DNA from: Sphingobium sp. AP50
Lineage (GTDB): Bacteria > Pseudomonadota > Alphaproteobacteria > Sphingomonadales > Sphingomonadaceae
NCBI RefSeq assembly: GCF_900109095.1
Contig: NZ_FNYZ01000023.1
Span: forward strand, 1-64,000
DNA: 64,000 nt
Direction of reading: 5' to 3'
The notes beneath the pieces were generated by a model that saw only the letters and a list, made by a program, of their open reading frames with translations, did not search any database and was not told the origin of the DNA. A program made the translations under genes and the position numbers. How positions within the stretch are numbered: the stretch's first letter is position 1; every line of letters starts with the position of its first letter. Positions 18,181 through 27,063 of this stretch are shown here, one piece after another.

Positions 18181-19565
18181 CCGAGACGCTGACGCCCAAG
18201 GTGTTGGTGGTCGGCGGCGGCCCTGGCGGTTATGTGGCCGCCATCCGCGCCGGTCAGCTGGGGCTGGACACGGTCCTTGTAGAGGCTGACCGGCTGGGGG
18301 GCACTTGCCTCATCCGCGGCTGCATCCCGTCCAAGGCGTTGATCCACGCGGCGGGCTTGTTTGAAGAGACGGTTCGCGCCGCTTCGGCCGATGGTCGCTT
18401 TGGCATCCATATCAATGGTGTGCCGCGACTGGCCTTCGATGAAACCGTCGCCTGGAAAAATGGCGTTGTCGATCGCCTAAGTGGCGGCGTGGCCGGGTTG
18501 TTGCGCAAAGCAAAAGTCCGCGTCGTCAGGGGCTGGGCGCGCTTTGCCGATGCGAAAAGCTGCACCGTGGACACCGTAGAGGGCGAAGTCCGGATCAGGC
18601 CGGAACATGTCATTTTGGCCACGGGATCGCAGTCGGTTGAACTGCCACTCCTTCCTTTTGGCGGTAAGGTAATCTCCTCGACGCAGGCGCTCTCACTGGC
18701 GCAGGTGCCCGACCGGCTGGTGGTGGTCGGCGCGGGCTATATCGGTCTGGAACTTGGCATAGCCTTTGCTAAGCTCGGCTCCCGCGTCGAGATTGTGGAT
18801 GCAGCTGACAGAATCCTGCCCCAGTTCGACAGCAAGCTGACCGATCCGGTCGCGCGCTGGCTGGAAAAGCATGGCGTCGCCCTGTATCTGGGCGCGCGGG
18901 TGCAGGGGCTTGTCGAAGAGGGGCTGGCCATTGAAACCGATGGCGGCGCGGTGTCTGTCCTGCCTGCCGACAAGATATTGGTGACGGTCGGGCGCAAGCC
19001 GCTGACCGAGGGCTTTGGGCTAGAAGAGATGGCAGTCGCGCTTGACGGCGGTTTCGTTCGGGTCGATGACTGTTGCGCCACATCCATGCATAATGTCTGG
19101 GCAATCGGCGATCTGGTCGGCGAGCCCATGTTGGCGCACAAAGCGTCCGCTCAAGGTGAAATGGTCGCGGAAATCATTGCGGGCAAGAAGCGCCGCTTCG
19201 ATCCGACCGCAATAGCGTCTGTCTGCTTTACCGAACCGGAGATCGTTTCGGTCGGCGTGGCCGAAGGAGGGGCGGGACACGCCGTCGGTCAGTTTCCGCT
19301 CCAGGCGAATGGCCGCGCCCTGTCGATGGATGCAGGGGACGATGGCGGCTTTGTGCGCACGATCGCGGACAAGGCGACCGGTCGAATATTGGGTATTCAG
19401 GCCGTTGGCCGTCATATTTCGGAACTGGCCGGGGAATTCGCCACGTTGGTCGAAATGGGAGCGACGTTGGAGGATGTGGCGGGGATCATCCATGCGCATC
19501 CCACGCTGGGCGAGGCCACGCATGAAAGCGCATTAAAGGCGGTAGGCCATGCCATTCATATCTGA
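18177..19565 (+). CDS. lpdV: Dihydrolipoamide dehydrogenase (E3)
   Basis: A 462-residue FAD enzyme reoxidising the E2 lipoyl group with NAD+. It has the FAD-binding VVGGGPGGYVAAIRAGQLG, redox disulfide Cys44/Cys49 in GGTCLIRGCIPSKAL, NAD-binding VVVGAGYIGLELGIAF, and the C-terminal active-site His in HAHPTLGEATHES. As the last gene of the bkd operon it is the dedicated E3 of this complex. The reading frame is intact and of usual length. Confidence 0.93.
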   Translation: MTETLTPKVLVVGGGPGGYVAAIRAGQLGLDTVLVEADRLGGTCLIRGCIPSKALIHAAGLFEETVRAASADGRFGIHINGVPRLAFDETVAWKNGVVDRLSGGVAGLLRKAKVRVVRGWARFADAKSCTVDTVEGEVRIRPEHVILATGSQSVELPLLPFGGKVISSTQALSLAQVPDRLVVVGAGYIGLELGIAFAKLGSRVEIVDAADRILPQFDSKLTDPVARWLEKHGVALYLGARVQGLVEEGLAIETDGGAVSVLPADKILVTVGRKPLTEGFGLEEMAVALDGGFVRVDDCCATSMHNVWAIGDLVGEPMLAHKASAQGEMVAEIIAGKKRRFDPTAIASVCFTEPEIVSVGVAEGGAGHAVGQFPLQANGRALSMDAGDDGGFVRTIADKATGRILGIQAVGRHISELAGEFATLVEMGATLEDVAGIIHAHPTLGEATHESALKAVGHAIHI

Positions 19566-19599
19566 CCAGCCACCGGCCGTGCGTTCTGCCATCTGCTTT

Positions 19600-19880
19600 T
19601 CCAGCATGCCGGCCGGGGCGGTCGACTCGGTCGAATGCAGTGGCGGGGCAGTGACGGTAGCGATCGATGCAATCAGCTTTCATAGCCCAGTGAAGGTCGG
19701 GAACGGGGTATCGATTTATGCCAGCGTCGAAAAAAGTCGGCCACGCTTCCATGACGATCGCTGTCGAAGCGTGGCAGCGCGAGCGGAGCAATCGCGTACG
19801 GTGAGGACCTCCGGCCAGTTCGGCAAAATGATTTCAGATCGACATCGCCGGTATCGGTGCGCCGGATATGTCCGGCCGCC
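19600..19880 (+). pseudogene. Acyl-CoA thioesterase (YciA-like hotdog) remnant
   Basis: The plus strand has SGGAVTVAIDAISFHSPVKV followed by GNGVSIYASVEK in one frame and VGHASMTIAVEAWQRERSN in the next. These are the central strand-helix-strand segments of the YciA/cytosolic acyl-CoA thioesterase family, where 'VAIDAMSFHRPVKVGD..S.YA' is usual. A frameshift near 19735 and a lost N-terminus make it inactive. Its location right after bkd suggests a former role in releasing CoA from branched acyl-CoA. Confidence 0.6.
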
Positions 19881-19901
19881 TTCAAGGGGTGAGCGGGGTG
19901 G

Positions 19902-20168
19902 TCAGGGCTTCGCTTGGATGATCATCCAGTCGAGGCGGCAGATGCTGCAGCATCCTTTTCCCAATAACAACTGAAAGCGCTCTCGAAAAGAGCGACGCTG
20001 ATCTTTCGGGACGTCGCCGGCAATGCCGACGTTCTTAGCCACGCAAAAGTCGCAGGCGGACATTGGCGAAATGCCGTAGATGAACTGCTGAACGAGATTC
20101 AATGACTTGCCGCCATGGTAGGAGAGAGACTGCCGCCGAAGATATGAGATGGGTCGGCGGTCACTCAT
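19902..20168 (-). CDS. Small cysteine-rich protein coupled to tetR (hypothetical)
   Basis: An 88-codon frame whose ATG at 20166-20168 overlaps the end of the upstream TetR gene by 4 bases (20165-20168), as in coupled gene pairs. It carries two Cys pairs, CDFC near residue 40 and CCSIC near residue 75, spaced as in small zinc-binding proteins, and ends LDWMIIQAKP. I do not recognise a family. The coupling and Cys pattern favour a real gene, but the adjoining DNA on the left is thioesterase debris. Confidence 0.4.
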   Translation of the reverse strand: MSDRRPISYLRRQSLSYHGGKSLNLVQQFIYGISPMSACDFCVAKNVGIAGDVPKDQRRSFRERFQLLLGKGCCSICRLDWMIIQAKP

Positions 20169-20788
20169 AACCTCAGCAGAAACAAAGCCAGATCCTTGCT
20201 GCTGTCGTTAATTGGGCTCTCAAAGGACAGCGACGTGCAAAGACCAAGATGGTGGTTGTAAAGAATGAAGGCGCGAAACTCGGCATCGGCGCGTTCGAAA
20301 CCGTGGCGATGGAATTGAGCGACCAAGCCGCCGATATAATCGGCGTCAATCGCTTGCGTCGCCTTGAGTGCGGACGATGATGTCTTGGCCCATCCCCTCA
20401 CCGCCAGATCATATTCCGATTGGCCACTTTGCTGATTCCACAGGGCGATCAGGTCGAGGATAGCGTCTTTCGCGCTTTTTTTCTGCATGGCCGGATGGAC
20501 CACGGCGCGGTCGATGATGGCGCGGTTGACGGCCACCCAATCGTCTAGCAGGCATATGAGCAGCGCATCGCGATTTTTGAACCGCCAGTAAAATCCTCCC
20601 CTTGAAACGCCGCACTCCTTGGCAATCCGGTCGATCCTGACGGTGCCGATACCCTCCCGAATGAGGAGATCGCGCGCAGCGTCGATCCAGTCGCCGTCCG
20701 TCAGTCCAAGCGACCGCTCCTCCATGGCGGCGTCGGACGGATGAGGGGGCATGGGGTCATGGGCAAGGGCGGAAGCGAGCATTGACAA
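20165..20788 (-). CDS. TetR-family regulator (copy 1)
   Basis: A 207-residue regulator. The N-terminal helix-turn-helix reads WIDAARDLLIREGIGTVRID followed by RIAKECGVSRGGFYWRFKNR, with the TetR core GVSRGGFYWRF. The remainder is an all-helical ligand domain. It is a paralogue of the TetR at 31990 (WLDLARETLIREGIDAVKVD, VTRGGFYWRFKSR). The start could also be the Met at 20725 (MEERSLGLT). A half-matching palindrome (ATACAGGTATGAAC) lies 45 bases upstream, compatible with autoregulation. The target genes are unknown. Confidence 0.85.
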   Translation of the reverse strand: MSMLASALAHDPMPPHPSDAAMEERSLGLTDGDWIDAARDLLIREGIGTVRIDRIAKECGVSRGGFYWRFKNRDALLICLLDDWVAVNRAIIDRAVVHPAMQKKSAKDAILDLIALWNQQSGQSEYDLAVRGWAKTSSSALKATQAIDADYIGGLVAQFHRHGFERADAEFRAFILYNHHLGLCTSLSFESPINDSSKDLALFLLRL

Positions 20789-20832
20789 TCTCCATCATGC
20801 GGCATCCTCTCCCCATCCGGCATTCATCGCCA

Positions 20833-20846
20833 ATACAGGTATGAAC
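20833..20846. promoter_or_regulatory. Degenerate ATACA-N4-TGTAT half-site before tetR copy 1
   Basis: ATACAGGTATGAAC keeps the left arm exactly and matches the right arm at 3 of 5 bases. Position is 45 bases upstream of the TetR start. The weak right arm makes this a low-confidence site. Confidence 0.25.
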
Positions 20847-20985
20847 TTACGCAAGGCAAGGCCGGATTGATATCCAGCTTTGTCCGCTGTCGACAGATTA
20901 TCTAGCAACATGCAAAAATAATGACATTTCGCGCTTTTTTTAATCCGTAGGCCCGGACAGCGCGACGAACGTGCCTGCCGAATAA

Positions 20986-21291
20986 TCAGTGCACAAATGT
21001 ATCGATTATGCGCGCTAGTGCGAGATCCCGGTGCGAGACGTCCCTTGCGGCATGGGTGGTGAGGCAGATATCGATCCGATTATAGACATTGCTCCATTCG
21101 GGATGATGGTCGGCCTTTTTCGCTTCCAGCGCGACCCGCATCATGAAGCCGATGGCTTGGAAAAAATCCTTGAGTCCGATCTGGCGATACAAAGCGCGAG
21201 GCTCCGGATCATAGGTTCAGTCGCGCAGTTCGGCGAGCGCGGCGGCGCGTTCCTCATTCGTCCAGACGTCGATCATGATGGCCTTAGGCAT
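20986..21291 (-). pseudogene. phhB: Pterin-4a-carbinolamine dehydratase interrupted by TGA
   Basis: Downstream of the stop the translation reads LYRQIGLKDFFQAIGFMMRV followed by HHPEWSNVYNRIDICLTTH, the unmistakable PCD/DCoH core with the catalytic His-His-Pro-Glu-Trp. The N-terminus MPKAIMIDVWTNEERAAAL starts at 21291 and runs in the same frame to a TGA at 21217-21219, at a position where a Trp (TGG) is usual. PhhB recycles the pterin cofactor of phenylalanine hydroxylase. The ATG overlaps the SDR stop by 8 bases. It is a pseudogene unless TGA is read through or is a sequencing error; restarting at the Met at 21192 would lose the first third. Confidence 0.8.
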
Positions 21292-21936
21292 TGTTAGTCA
21301 CGGGAAGCAGTGCGCCGTTGATCGCGCGGGATTGCGGGCTAAGGAGGAAGGCGATCACGTCGGCGATCGCGTCCGGTTTCGTCCAGTCCGCTGGGTTCGC
21401 ATCAGGCATCTCGGCGCGGTTACGCGACGTGTCGATGAAGGTGGGGGCGATCCTGTTGATCCGGATGCGGCGGGGGCGCTGTTCTTCAGATAGCGCTTCG
21501 ACAATTCGCGCCATGCCCGATTTCGCTGCGGCATAGGGGGCCATACCTTCCCTCGCGGACTTGCACCAACGCAGACGATGGAGGCGCCTTCCCGAAGCAG
21601 GGGCAGGGCGGCATGGATGACGTTCAGCGTCGTGCCGACGTTGGTGGCATAAAGTGCATACCAGTCGTCCAGCGCTGAATCCACGATGGGAATCCAGTTG
21701 AAGCCCCCGACGAGATGGATCACCGCGTCGATATGGCCAAGGAAGGCATGCGCGTCCAGGATGGCCTGTGCCGTCGCTAGAGGATCGGTGAGGTCGCCAG
21801 CGATGACCTGAGTGCCTGTCTTGTTTTTATCGGCGGGCCCGCGGACCAGCGAGACAAGCTCATGTCCAGCGGCAGAGAGCTGGCGTAATAACGCGTCGCC
21901 CAATATGCCGGTACCGCTAGTAACGACGATTTTCAT
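21284..21936 (-). pseudogene. Short-chain dehydrogenase, frameshifted (possible dihydropteridine reductase)
   Basis: The first frame (from 21936) has the Rossmann start VVTSGTGILGDALLRQL, HLVGGFNW and NVGTTLNVIHAALPLL up to SIVCVGAS. The second frame resumes at 21544 with MAPYAAAKSGMARIVEALSE (catalytic Tyr-xxx-Lys) and ends INGALLPVTNNA. One frameshift near 21545-21555 separates them. It sits between a Rieske ferredoxin and phhB in the phenylalanine-hydroxylase neighbourhood, so a role as quinonoid dihydropteridine reductase is possible; this is inferred from context only. Confidence 0.7.
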
Positions 21937-21981
21937 GGAATTCTACAAAATGAAATGAGATTGACCCAGCGCCGGAATGGT

Positions 21982-22347
21982 TCAGGCTGTCACAATCCAG
22001 CCATCTTTGATTTCGACGGGCCAGGGAGTAAGGATTTGGCCAGCGCAAGGCCCTCCCACGCAGCGGCCGTTATCCTTGTCAAATAGGGCACCATGCCAGC
22101 TACAGCGGATGTGGCGTCCGTCCGGCGTCAGATAGTCGTCCAGCTTCTGTGCGAGCGGCAGCCCGGCATGAGGGCAGCAATCGACATAGCCGCTGGCTTG
22201 CTCGCCGGTGCGTACGACAAAGCCATGAAAGCGCCCGGCGCGCATTTGAAGGACGAAATTGCGTGCATGGCCGGCCGGGAGGTCGCTTGCGAGGCAGAGT
22301 CTCACGCCCGGCGGCGTGGCTGCAATCCGGCCGTCACGGGCCGTCAT
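21982..22347 (-). CDS. Rieske [2Fe-2S] ferredoxin-like protein
   Basis: A 121-residue single-domain Rieske protein. Both ligand motifs are intact: CPHAG (Cys-x-His) and CSWH (Cys-xx-His), about 20 residues apart, in DCCPHAGLPLAQKLDDY and IRCSWHGALFD. It may pass electrons to an oxygenase. It lies downstream of hppD in the phhA-tyrB-hppD direction but is separated from it by 121 bases with a strong hairpin, so cotranscription is uncertain. The partner enzyme is unknown. Confidence 0.8.
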   Translation of the reverse strand: MTARDGRIAATPPGVRLCLASDLPAGHARNFVLQMRAGRFHGFVVRTGEQASGYVDCCPHAGLPLAQKLDDYLTPDGRHIRCSWHGALFDKDNGRCVGGPCAGQILTPWPVEIKDGWIVTA

Positions 22348-22398
22348 GCAGTTGCATCCTGCCGCGCGTCCGCACGGGACTGCGTCCCATGTACTGTG

Positions 22399-22432
22399 CC
22401 GAAGCCGAGAAGTGTCGGCTTCCCGGCTTCGG
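22399..22432. terminator. Hairpin between hppD and Rieske ferredoxin gene
   Basis: CCGAAGCCG at 22399-22407 pairs exactly with CGGCTTCGG at 22424-22432 (9 bp, GC-rich, 16-base loop). There is no U-tract on either strand, so it may act as an attenuating or processing hairpin rather than a classical terminator. Confidence 0.4.
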
Positions 22433-22468
22433 ATGCAGCGCCAGCGGTTCGTGCGTGCACATGCGAGT

Positions 22469-23512
22469 TCATGCGTCGACGGTGATTACGCCGCGCCGGA
22501 TCTGGTCCAGTTCGATGCTTTCGAACAGTGCTTGAAAATTGCCATTGCCGAAGCCTTCATTGCCCTTGCGCTGAATAATTTCGAAGAAGATCGGTCCGAA
22601 AATGTTTTCGGTGAAAATCTGAAGTAATATGCCCTCGGCGTTTTCGATGCTACCGTCGATTAGGATGCGGTTCTTGCGCAGGCGCTCCAGATCCTCGCCA
22701 TGGCCCGGGACACGCTTATCGACCAGCTCATAATAGGTTTCTATCGTATCCTGGAGCTTAACGCCGCGTGCGCGCAGCCGTTCGACCGTGTCGTAGATAT
22801 TGTCGGTGGTAAGCGCCAGATGCTGGATGCCTTCGCCATTATATTCGCGGATGAATTCCTCGATCTGGCTTTTGTCATCTTGGCTTTCGTTTAGCGGGAT
22901 GCGGATGGCCTTGTCGGGCGCGATCATGGCCTGGCTGAACAGGCCGGTCGCCTGGCCCTTAATGTCAAAGTATTTTTGTTCCTCGAAATTGAACAGGGTA
23001 CGATAAAATTTGCTCCAAACCTGCATTTGGCCGCGCCGGACGTTGTGGGTCAAATGGTCGAGAAGATCGAGGCCAACATTATTTTTCGTCTCTTCTTCCT
23101 GATATCCGGGAAACGCCGCCCAGTCGGCATAAAGATCTTCTTCATTCCGGATGAAGTAGAGATAGGAACCGCCAATGCCCTGTATAACGGTGTCGTCCTC
23201 GTCGGTCCGCTTGGCGCCATGCTCCAGCGCCCAGGCCATCGCCGCTTCCGGGTCCGCCACGCGGAACGCCATCGCGCTGGCCGAAGGGCCATGTTCGTTG
23301 CGGAAGGCCGCGACGCGGCCAGCATCGTCACGGTTCAGCATCAGGCTGATACGGCCTTGTTTGTAGCGGGTGATGTTCTTCGTTGGGTGGCGGTGCGTGG
23401 GAACAAAGCCCAGTTGTTCGAACTGCGCGGCCATCGACTCGGGATCGGGCGAGGTGAACTCAACAAATTCAAAGCCATTCAGACCCAGCGGATTGGTGGA
23501 ACTATCGGACAT
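22469..23512 (-). CDS. hppD: 4-Hydroxyphenylpyruvate dioxygenase
   Basis: A 347-residue non-haem iron enzyme converting 4-hydroxyphenylpyruvate to homogentisate, linking tyrosine transamination to the hmgA operon. The ATG at 23512 (MSDSSTNPLGLNGFEFVEF) is used; the long upstream extension of the frame overlaps tyrB and is spurious. Iron ligands are visible in LDHLTHNV (His), IQHLALTTDNI (His) and LLQIFTENIFGPIFFEIIQR (Glu). It starts 23 bases after the tyrB stop. Confidence 0.95.
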   Translation of the reverse strand: MSDSSTNPLGLNGFEFVEFTSPDPESMAAQFEQLGFVPTHRHPTKNITRYKQGRISLMLNRDDAGRVAAFRNEHGPSASAMAFRVADPEAAMAWALEHGAKRTDEDDTVIQGIGGSYLYFIRNEEDLYADWAAFPGYQEEETKNNVGLDLLDHLTHNVRRGQMQVWSKFYRTLFNFEEQKYFDIKGQATGLFSQAMIAPDKAIRIPLNESQDDKSQIEEFIREYNGEGIQHLALTTDNIYDTVERLRARGVKLQDTIETYYELVDKRVPGHGEDLERLRKNRILIDGSIENAEGILLQIFTENIFGPIFFEIIQRKGNEGFGNGNFQALFESIELDQIRRGVITVDA

Positions 23513-23535
23513 ATTCAGGCAACCCTTCAAAGTAA

Positions 23536-24747
23536 TCAGAGATGCGGCGCGAGGCCGGCGACGAAAGCGGGAATGGTAGGCAGGGTCAGGCCTGCGATGT
23601 TGATGCGGCCGTTTCCGGCCATGTAGATGCCCTTCTCCCGGCGCATCGCAACGACAGCATCCGGGGCTAGAGGCAACATGGCGAACATGCCCCGTTGGTC
23701 GCCGATGAAGGCAAGATCGGGGTGCGCCGCCGCCAACGCGGTACGCAATGCATTGATCCGACTGCGCATCTCCGCAAGCTCGATCATCCAGTCGGCGCGC
23801 AGATCCGGCGTTTCCAGAATGACACGAACTATCGCCGCGCCATGATCGGGGGGCATCGACCACAGGCCGCGCGCAAGAGACAGAATATTGCTCCGCACGA
23901 TCGCTGCAGACGCTGGCGACGGCGCCTGCACCCAAAGCGCGCCCACGCGCTCGCGATAGAGGCCGAAATTCTTGTCGCAGCTATAGGCCAGAATGGCTGA
24001 AGGAAGAGCGGCGAACAACTGGCGGGTGGCGGCCGCATCTTCGTCGAGGCCATCGCCCAGCCCCTGATAGGCAAGGTCGATGAAAGGAAGAAGGCCGCGC
24101 TCCTCGCAAAGATTTGCGATGATCCGCCATTGCTGCGTCGACAGCGTCGCCCCGGTCGGGTTGTGGCAACAGCCATGAAGTAGGATTATGTCGCCCGCGG
24201 CAACGTGCTCGAGATCCTCCATCATCGCTTCGAAATCGACCGTCGCGCTGGCCACGTCGTAAAAGCGATAGGAGCGAACCGCCACGCCCGCCTCGATGAA
24301 GATCGGGCCATGATTGGGCCAGGTCGGCGTGCTGATCCAGACGGTGGCGTTCGGGCGGACCCGCTTCAGCAGTTCCGCGCCTAGGCGCAGCGCGCCCGTG
24401 CCGCCGGTAGTCTGGACGCCGGTGATCCGGTCCGACTGCGCCTGTTCCCCGCCGAGGACTATTTCGGCCAGCAGATCAGCATAGATGGCGTCTCCCTCCG
24501 GTCCTAGATAGGATTTGGAGGTCTGCTCCTGCAGCAGCAGCTTTTCTGCCGCCTTCACAGACCGCATCACTGGTGTGCTGCCGTCATCGGCGCGAAAAAC
24601 GCCGACGCCCAGATCGATCTTGCCGCTCCTCTGATCGTTCCGGTACAACGCGATCAGGCCTAACAGCGCGTCAGCCGGCTGGGCGGCGAGGGCGGCGAAA
24701 ATATCCTCATCGCCCTGGGGCTGGGTGGCTACAATGGCATTCATCAT
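23536..24747 (-). CDS. tyrB: Aromatic amino acid aminotransferase
   Basis: A 403-residue class-I PLP aminotransferase of the aspartate/aromatic type. Visible are GGTGALRLGAELL, WISTPTWPNH, LLHGCCHNPTGATLSTQQW and the PLP lysine in YSCDKNFGLYRERVGAL; the C-terminal Arg region reads GMFAMLPL. Between phhA and hppD its job is tyrosine plus 2-oxoglutarate to 4-hydroxyphenylpyruvate. The ATG at 24747 overlaps the phhA stop (ATGA). A neighbouring branched-chain aminotransferase is only a remnant. Confidence 0.92.
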   Translation of the reverse strand: MMNAIVATQPQGDEDIFAALAAQPADALLGLIALYRNDQRSGKIDLGVGVFRADDGSTPVMRSVKAAEKLLLQEQTSKSYLGPEGDAIYADLLAEIVLGGEQAQSDRITGVQTTGGTGALRLGAELLKRVRPNATVWISTPTWPNHGPIFIEAGVAVRSYRFYDVASATVDFEAMMEDLEHVAAGDIILLHGCCHNPTGATLSTQQWRIIANLCEERGLLPFIDLAYQGLGDGLDEDAAATRQLFAALPSAILAYSCDKNFGLYRERVGALWVQAPSPASAAIVRSNILSLARGLWSMPPDHGAAIVRVILETPDLRADWMIELAEMRSRINALRTALAAAHPDLAFIGDQRGMFAMLPLAPDAVVAMRREKGIYMAGNGRINIAGLTLPTIPAFVAGLAPHL

Positions 24748-25607
24748 GCGAATTTTTTCGCATGGGCATAAGCCTGCGTCCCTTTTGTGAAGATCCTGTC
24801 TTCCGGCAGGATGGTGGCGACTTCGAGATCGCTTTCCTGCTGAAGCTCGCGATAGAGCGGTGCGAAGTCTGTCTCGATCGTCTGCTTCAGAAGATCCTCG
24901 AAACTGTTGATCACGAAATAACTCTGTTGATAGTCGTCGATGCGATATCTTGTCCGCATTAGCCGCTTGATGTTGAACCCCAGCCGGTTGGGCGACGGGT
25001 CGTCCAGCGCGAAAAGCGATTCCCCATGAGAGGACACGATTCCTGCGCCATATAGTCTGAGAGAATCATCCTGCCGGATCAGGCCAAATTCGACGGTATA
25101 CCAATAAAGGCGAGCGAGATTATCGATCGCGCCCAAACCATCGGCGCGCAGCCCGCCTTCGCCGTAGGCCTGCATATAATCGGCGAAAATCGGATTGGCC
25201 AGCAGCGGCACATGGCCGAAGACGTCGTGGAAGAGGTCCGGTTCCTGCAAATAGTCGATTTGTTCCGGGGTGCGGATGAACCGCCCTGCGACAAAGCGGC
25301 GGTTCGCAAGATGTTCGAAGAACATCCGGTCGGGGACGAGCCCCGGCACGGCCACGACCTGCCATCCGGTCAGCTTCATCAATCGCTCCGACAATTCGTC
25401 GAAATCCGGAATGCCCAGCTTCGTCATCCGCAAGACATCGAGGCCTTCCATAAATTCCCTGACCACCCGATTAGGGAGCATCTTTGCTTGCCGCTCGAAC
25501 AGCGTGTCCCACATCGCATGTTCCTGCACCGTGTAGGATGCCCAATCCTGCGGGACCGTCCAGTCTTCCGCCGCGCCCTGCGGGCGCTCCAATTTTTCTG
25601 TAGTCAT
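24744..25607 (-). CDS. phhA: Phenylalanine 4-hydroxylase
   Basis: A 287-residue pterin-dependent, iron-containing monooxygenase converting phenylalanine to tyrosine. The iron ligands are in PDLFHDVFGHVPLLANPIFA (His-x4-His) and the Glu in RLYWYTVEFGL. It is the first gene of phhA-tyrB-hppD and is divergent from an Lrp-type regulator 93 bases away. Its pterin partner PhhB is encoded 3.5 kb downstream but carries an in-frame TGA. Confidence 0.94.
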   Translation of the reverse strand: MTTEKLERPQGAAEDWTVPQDWASYTVQEHAMWDTLFERQAKMLPNRVVREFMEGLDVLRMTKLGIPDFDELSERLMKLTGWQVVAVPGLVPDRMFFEHLANRRFVAGRFIRTPEQIDYLQEPDLFHDVFGHVPLLANPIFADYMQAYGEGGLRADGLGAIDNLARLYWYTVEFGLIRQDDSLRLYGAGIVSSHGESLFALDDPSPNRLGFNIKRLMRTRYRIDDYQQSYFVINSFEDLLKQTIETDFAPLYRELQQESDLEVATILPEDRIFTKGTQAYAHAKKFA

Positions 25608-25700
25608 GATAGGCTTATGCTAGCAAATGGGTGAAAATGGGTTTCAATCTCGCGTCAAAACAGGCGATCATCGAATAGCATTTTCAAAATTGGGCAATTT

Positions 25701-26171
25701 ATGAAACAGGTTCGACAAATTGATCATATCGACCGGCGAATCATCGCTGCGCTTCAGCTTGATGCCACGATCAGCCATAATGAGCTGGCCGAACAGGTGG
25801 GGGCATCGGCCGCGTCTTGCTGGCGGCGGATCAAGGCGCTGGAGGTGGCCGGCGTACTCACCCGGGTGGTTCGGTTGGTGAACCCAGAAGCCATCGATCG
25901 CGGCGTCAATGTCCTGTGCAATATCCGTATGCGCAGCCACGCTCCGGAATCGCGCAAGGCATTCGAGGAATTCGTGGACGGGCGGCCGGAAATCATCGAA
26001 TGTTTTTCCATGTCGGGCGAGTGGGATTATCTGCTTCGCGTCGTCGTGTCGGATGTGGCCGACTATAACGCATTCCTGATGCAGATATTGCTCTCTCAGC
26101 CTTCGGTGGCGGGTGCCGCCTCGCACTTCGCGTTGTCGATGACCAAATATACGACGGCCATGCCCGTCTAA
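25701..26171 (+). CDS. Lrp/AsnC-family regulator (copy 1)
   Basis: A 156-residue regulator. It has the helix-turn-helix IDRRIIAALQLDATISHNEL followed by AEQVGASAASCWRRIKALE, then an AsnC-type effector domain with ECFSMSGEWDYLLRVVVSD. It is divergent from phhA, so control of phhA-tyrB-hppD by an aromatic amino acid is likely. It is related to the second Lrp at 27064. No palindrome of the ATACA-N4-TGTAT type lies in this intergenic region. Confidence 0.9.
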   Translation: MKQVRQIDHIDRRIIAALQLDATISHNELAEQVGASAASCWRRIKALEVAGVLTRVVRLVNPEAIDRGVNVLCNIRMRSHAPESRKAFEEFVDGRPEIIECFSMSGEWDYLLRVVVSDVADYNAFLMQILLSQPSVAGAASHFALSMTKYTTAMPV

Positions 26172-26204
26172 CGCCATCGTCACGGATATTTTCAAGATCA
26201 CCTC

Positions 26205-26850
26205 TCTGGCACGGGCTGTTGTGCGTCTGTTGTCGCAGCATTACGCGACCGGCCGAAATGGCTCCTTCCGAAGCCATAGCGAAAATAGACAATAAGGCCG
26301 CATCCGCCCAGATCGACAGGACCAGCTGCGCATCGGCAAGAAGGTTGAGATAGAGGAACAGGCATCTGCCAGCGGCGATCGGCGTCACAAACCAGACCAA
26401 AGGCGTACGAAAGGGCTGCGTCCGTTCCAGTGCCTTGACGGGCAGGATGAGTACCGCGAGCGACACCACGAAGATGGCGAACAGCGTACCCGAATTTGAT
26501 ATGTCCGCGAGCTTGCGGACCGGTAAAAGCGCGCCCGCCATTGCGACGAGGGCGCCGGTAGCGATGGTGACGAAATGGGGTGTGTTGTAGCGCGGGTGCG
26601 GTTGCGCGAGCTTTACAGGTAGCAGGCCGTTCCGCGCCATGACGAAGAAAATGCGGGTCTGCGCAAAAATCATTATCAGGATGACGGAGGTGAAAGCGAG
26701 ATTGGCGGCGATGGCAATGCCGTTTCCGATCGGAAAGTTGATGGCCCGCGGGACTTGGCCCCGTGCCTCGTTCGAACAGACCAGCACGCCGCTATGGATA
26801 GCCGAACCGCAGGCTGCGGCAAAGCCCTGAGATCCGGGAGAGACTATCGC
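26205..26850 (-). pseudogene. Amino-acid permease (APC family) remnant
   Basis: The minus strand encodes the C-terminal half of a cationic-amino-acid-transporter-like APC carrier: FARTRIFF-like segment IFAQTRIFFVMARNGLLPVK, PRYNTPHFVTIATGALVAMA, then LADISNSGTLFAIFVVSLAV and the later membrane segments. Upstream, NEARGQVPRAINFPIGNGIA is joined to unrelated text, so the first ~250 residues are deleted. Located between two Lrp genes, it was probably the aromatic amino-acid importer of this locus. Confidence 0.65.
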
Positions 26851-27003
26851 GCCGTTTGGCCCGGTCGCGGGTGCGCACCCATGGCGCCAATCACGCCCGG
26901 CGTGACGTGACATATCTCAACGTCGCTGCGGCGCTCTTTACAGCCCGGCTCTTCATCCATGCCTTTAGCAGCCCGGCAAGAAAATTATACTTTGTCTGAC
27001 GCC

Positions 27004-27017
27004 ATACAGTTATGTAT
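27004..27017. promoter_or_regulatory. ATACA-N4-TGTAT operator before lrp copy 2
   Basis: ATACAGTTATGTAT, perfect arms, 47 bases upstream of the Lrp ATG. TTGTCT at 26993 and TATTGA at 27015 could form a promoter with 16-base spacing, which the palindrome would cover. Confidence 0.6.
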
Positions 27018-27063
27018 TGAAATATTCTCCGTTCCCGTCGGATAAGTTGGAATTTTTGACCTC

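Noticed and set aside
23513..23935. N-terminal extension of the hppD frame.
   Set aside because: It overlaps the end of tyrB and has no similarity to hydroxyphenylpyruvate dioxygenase, which begins at 23512.
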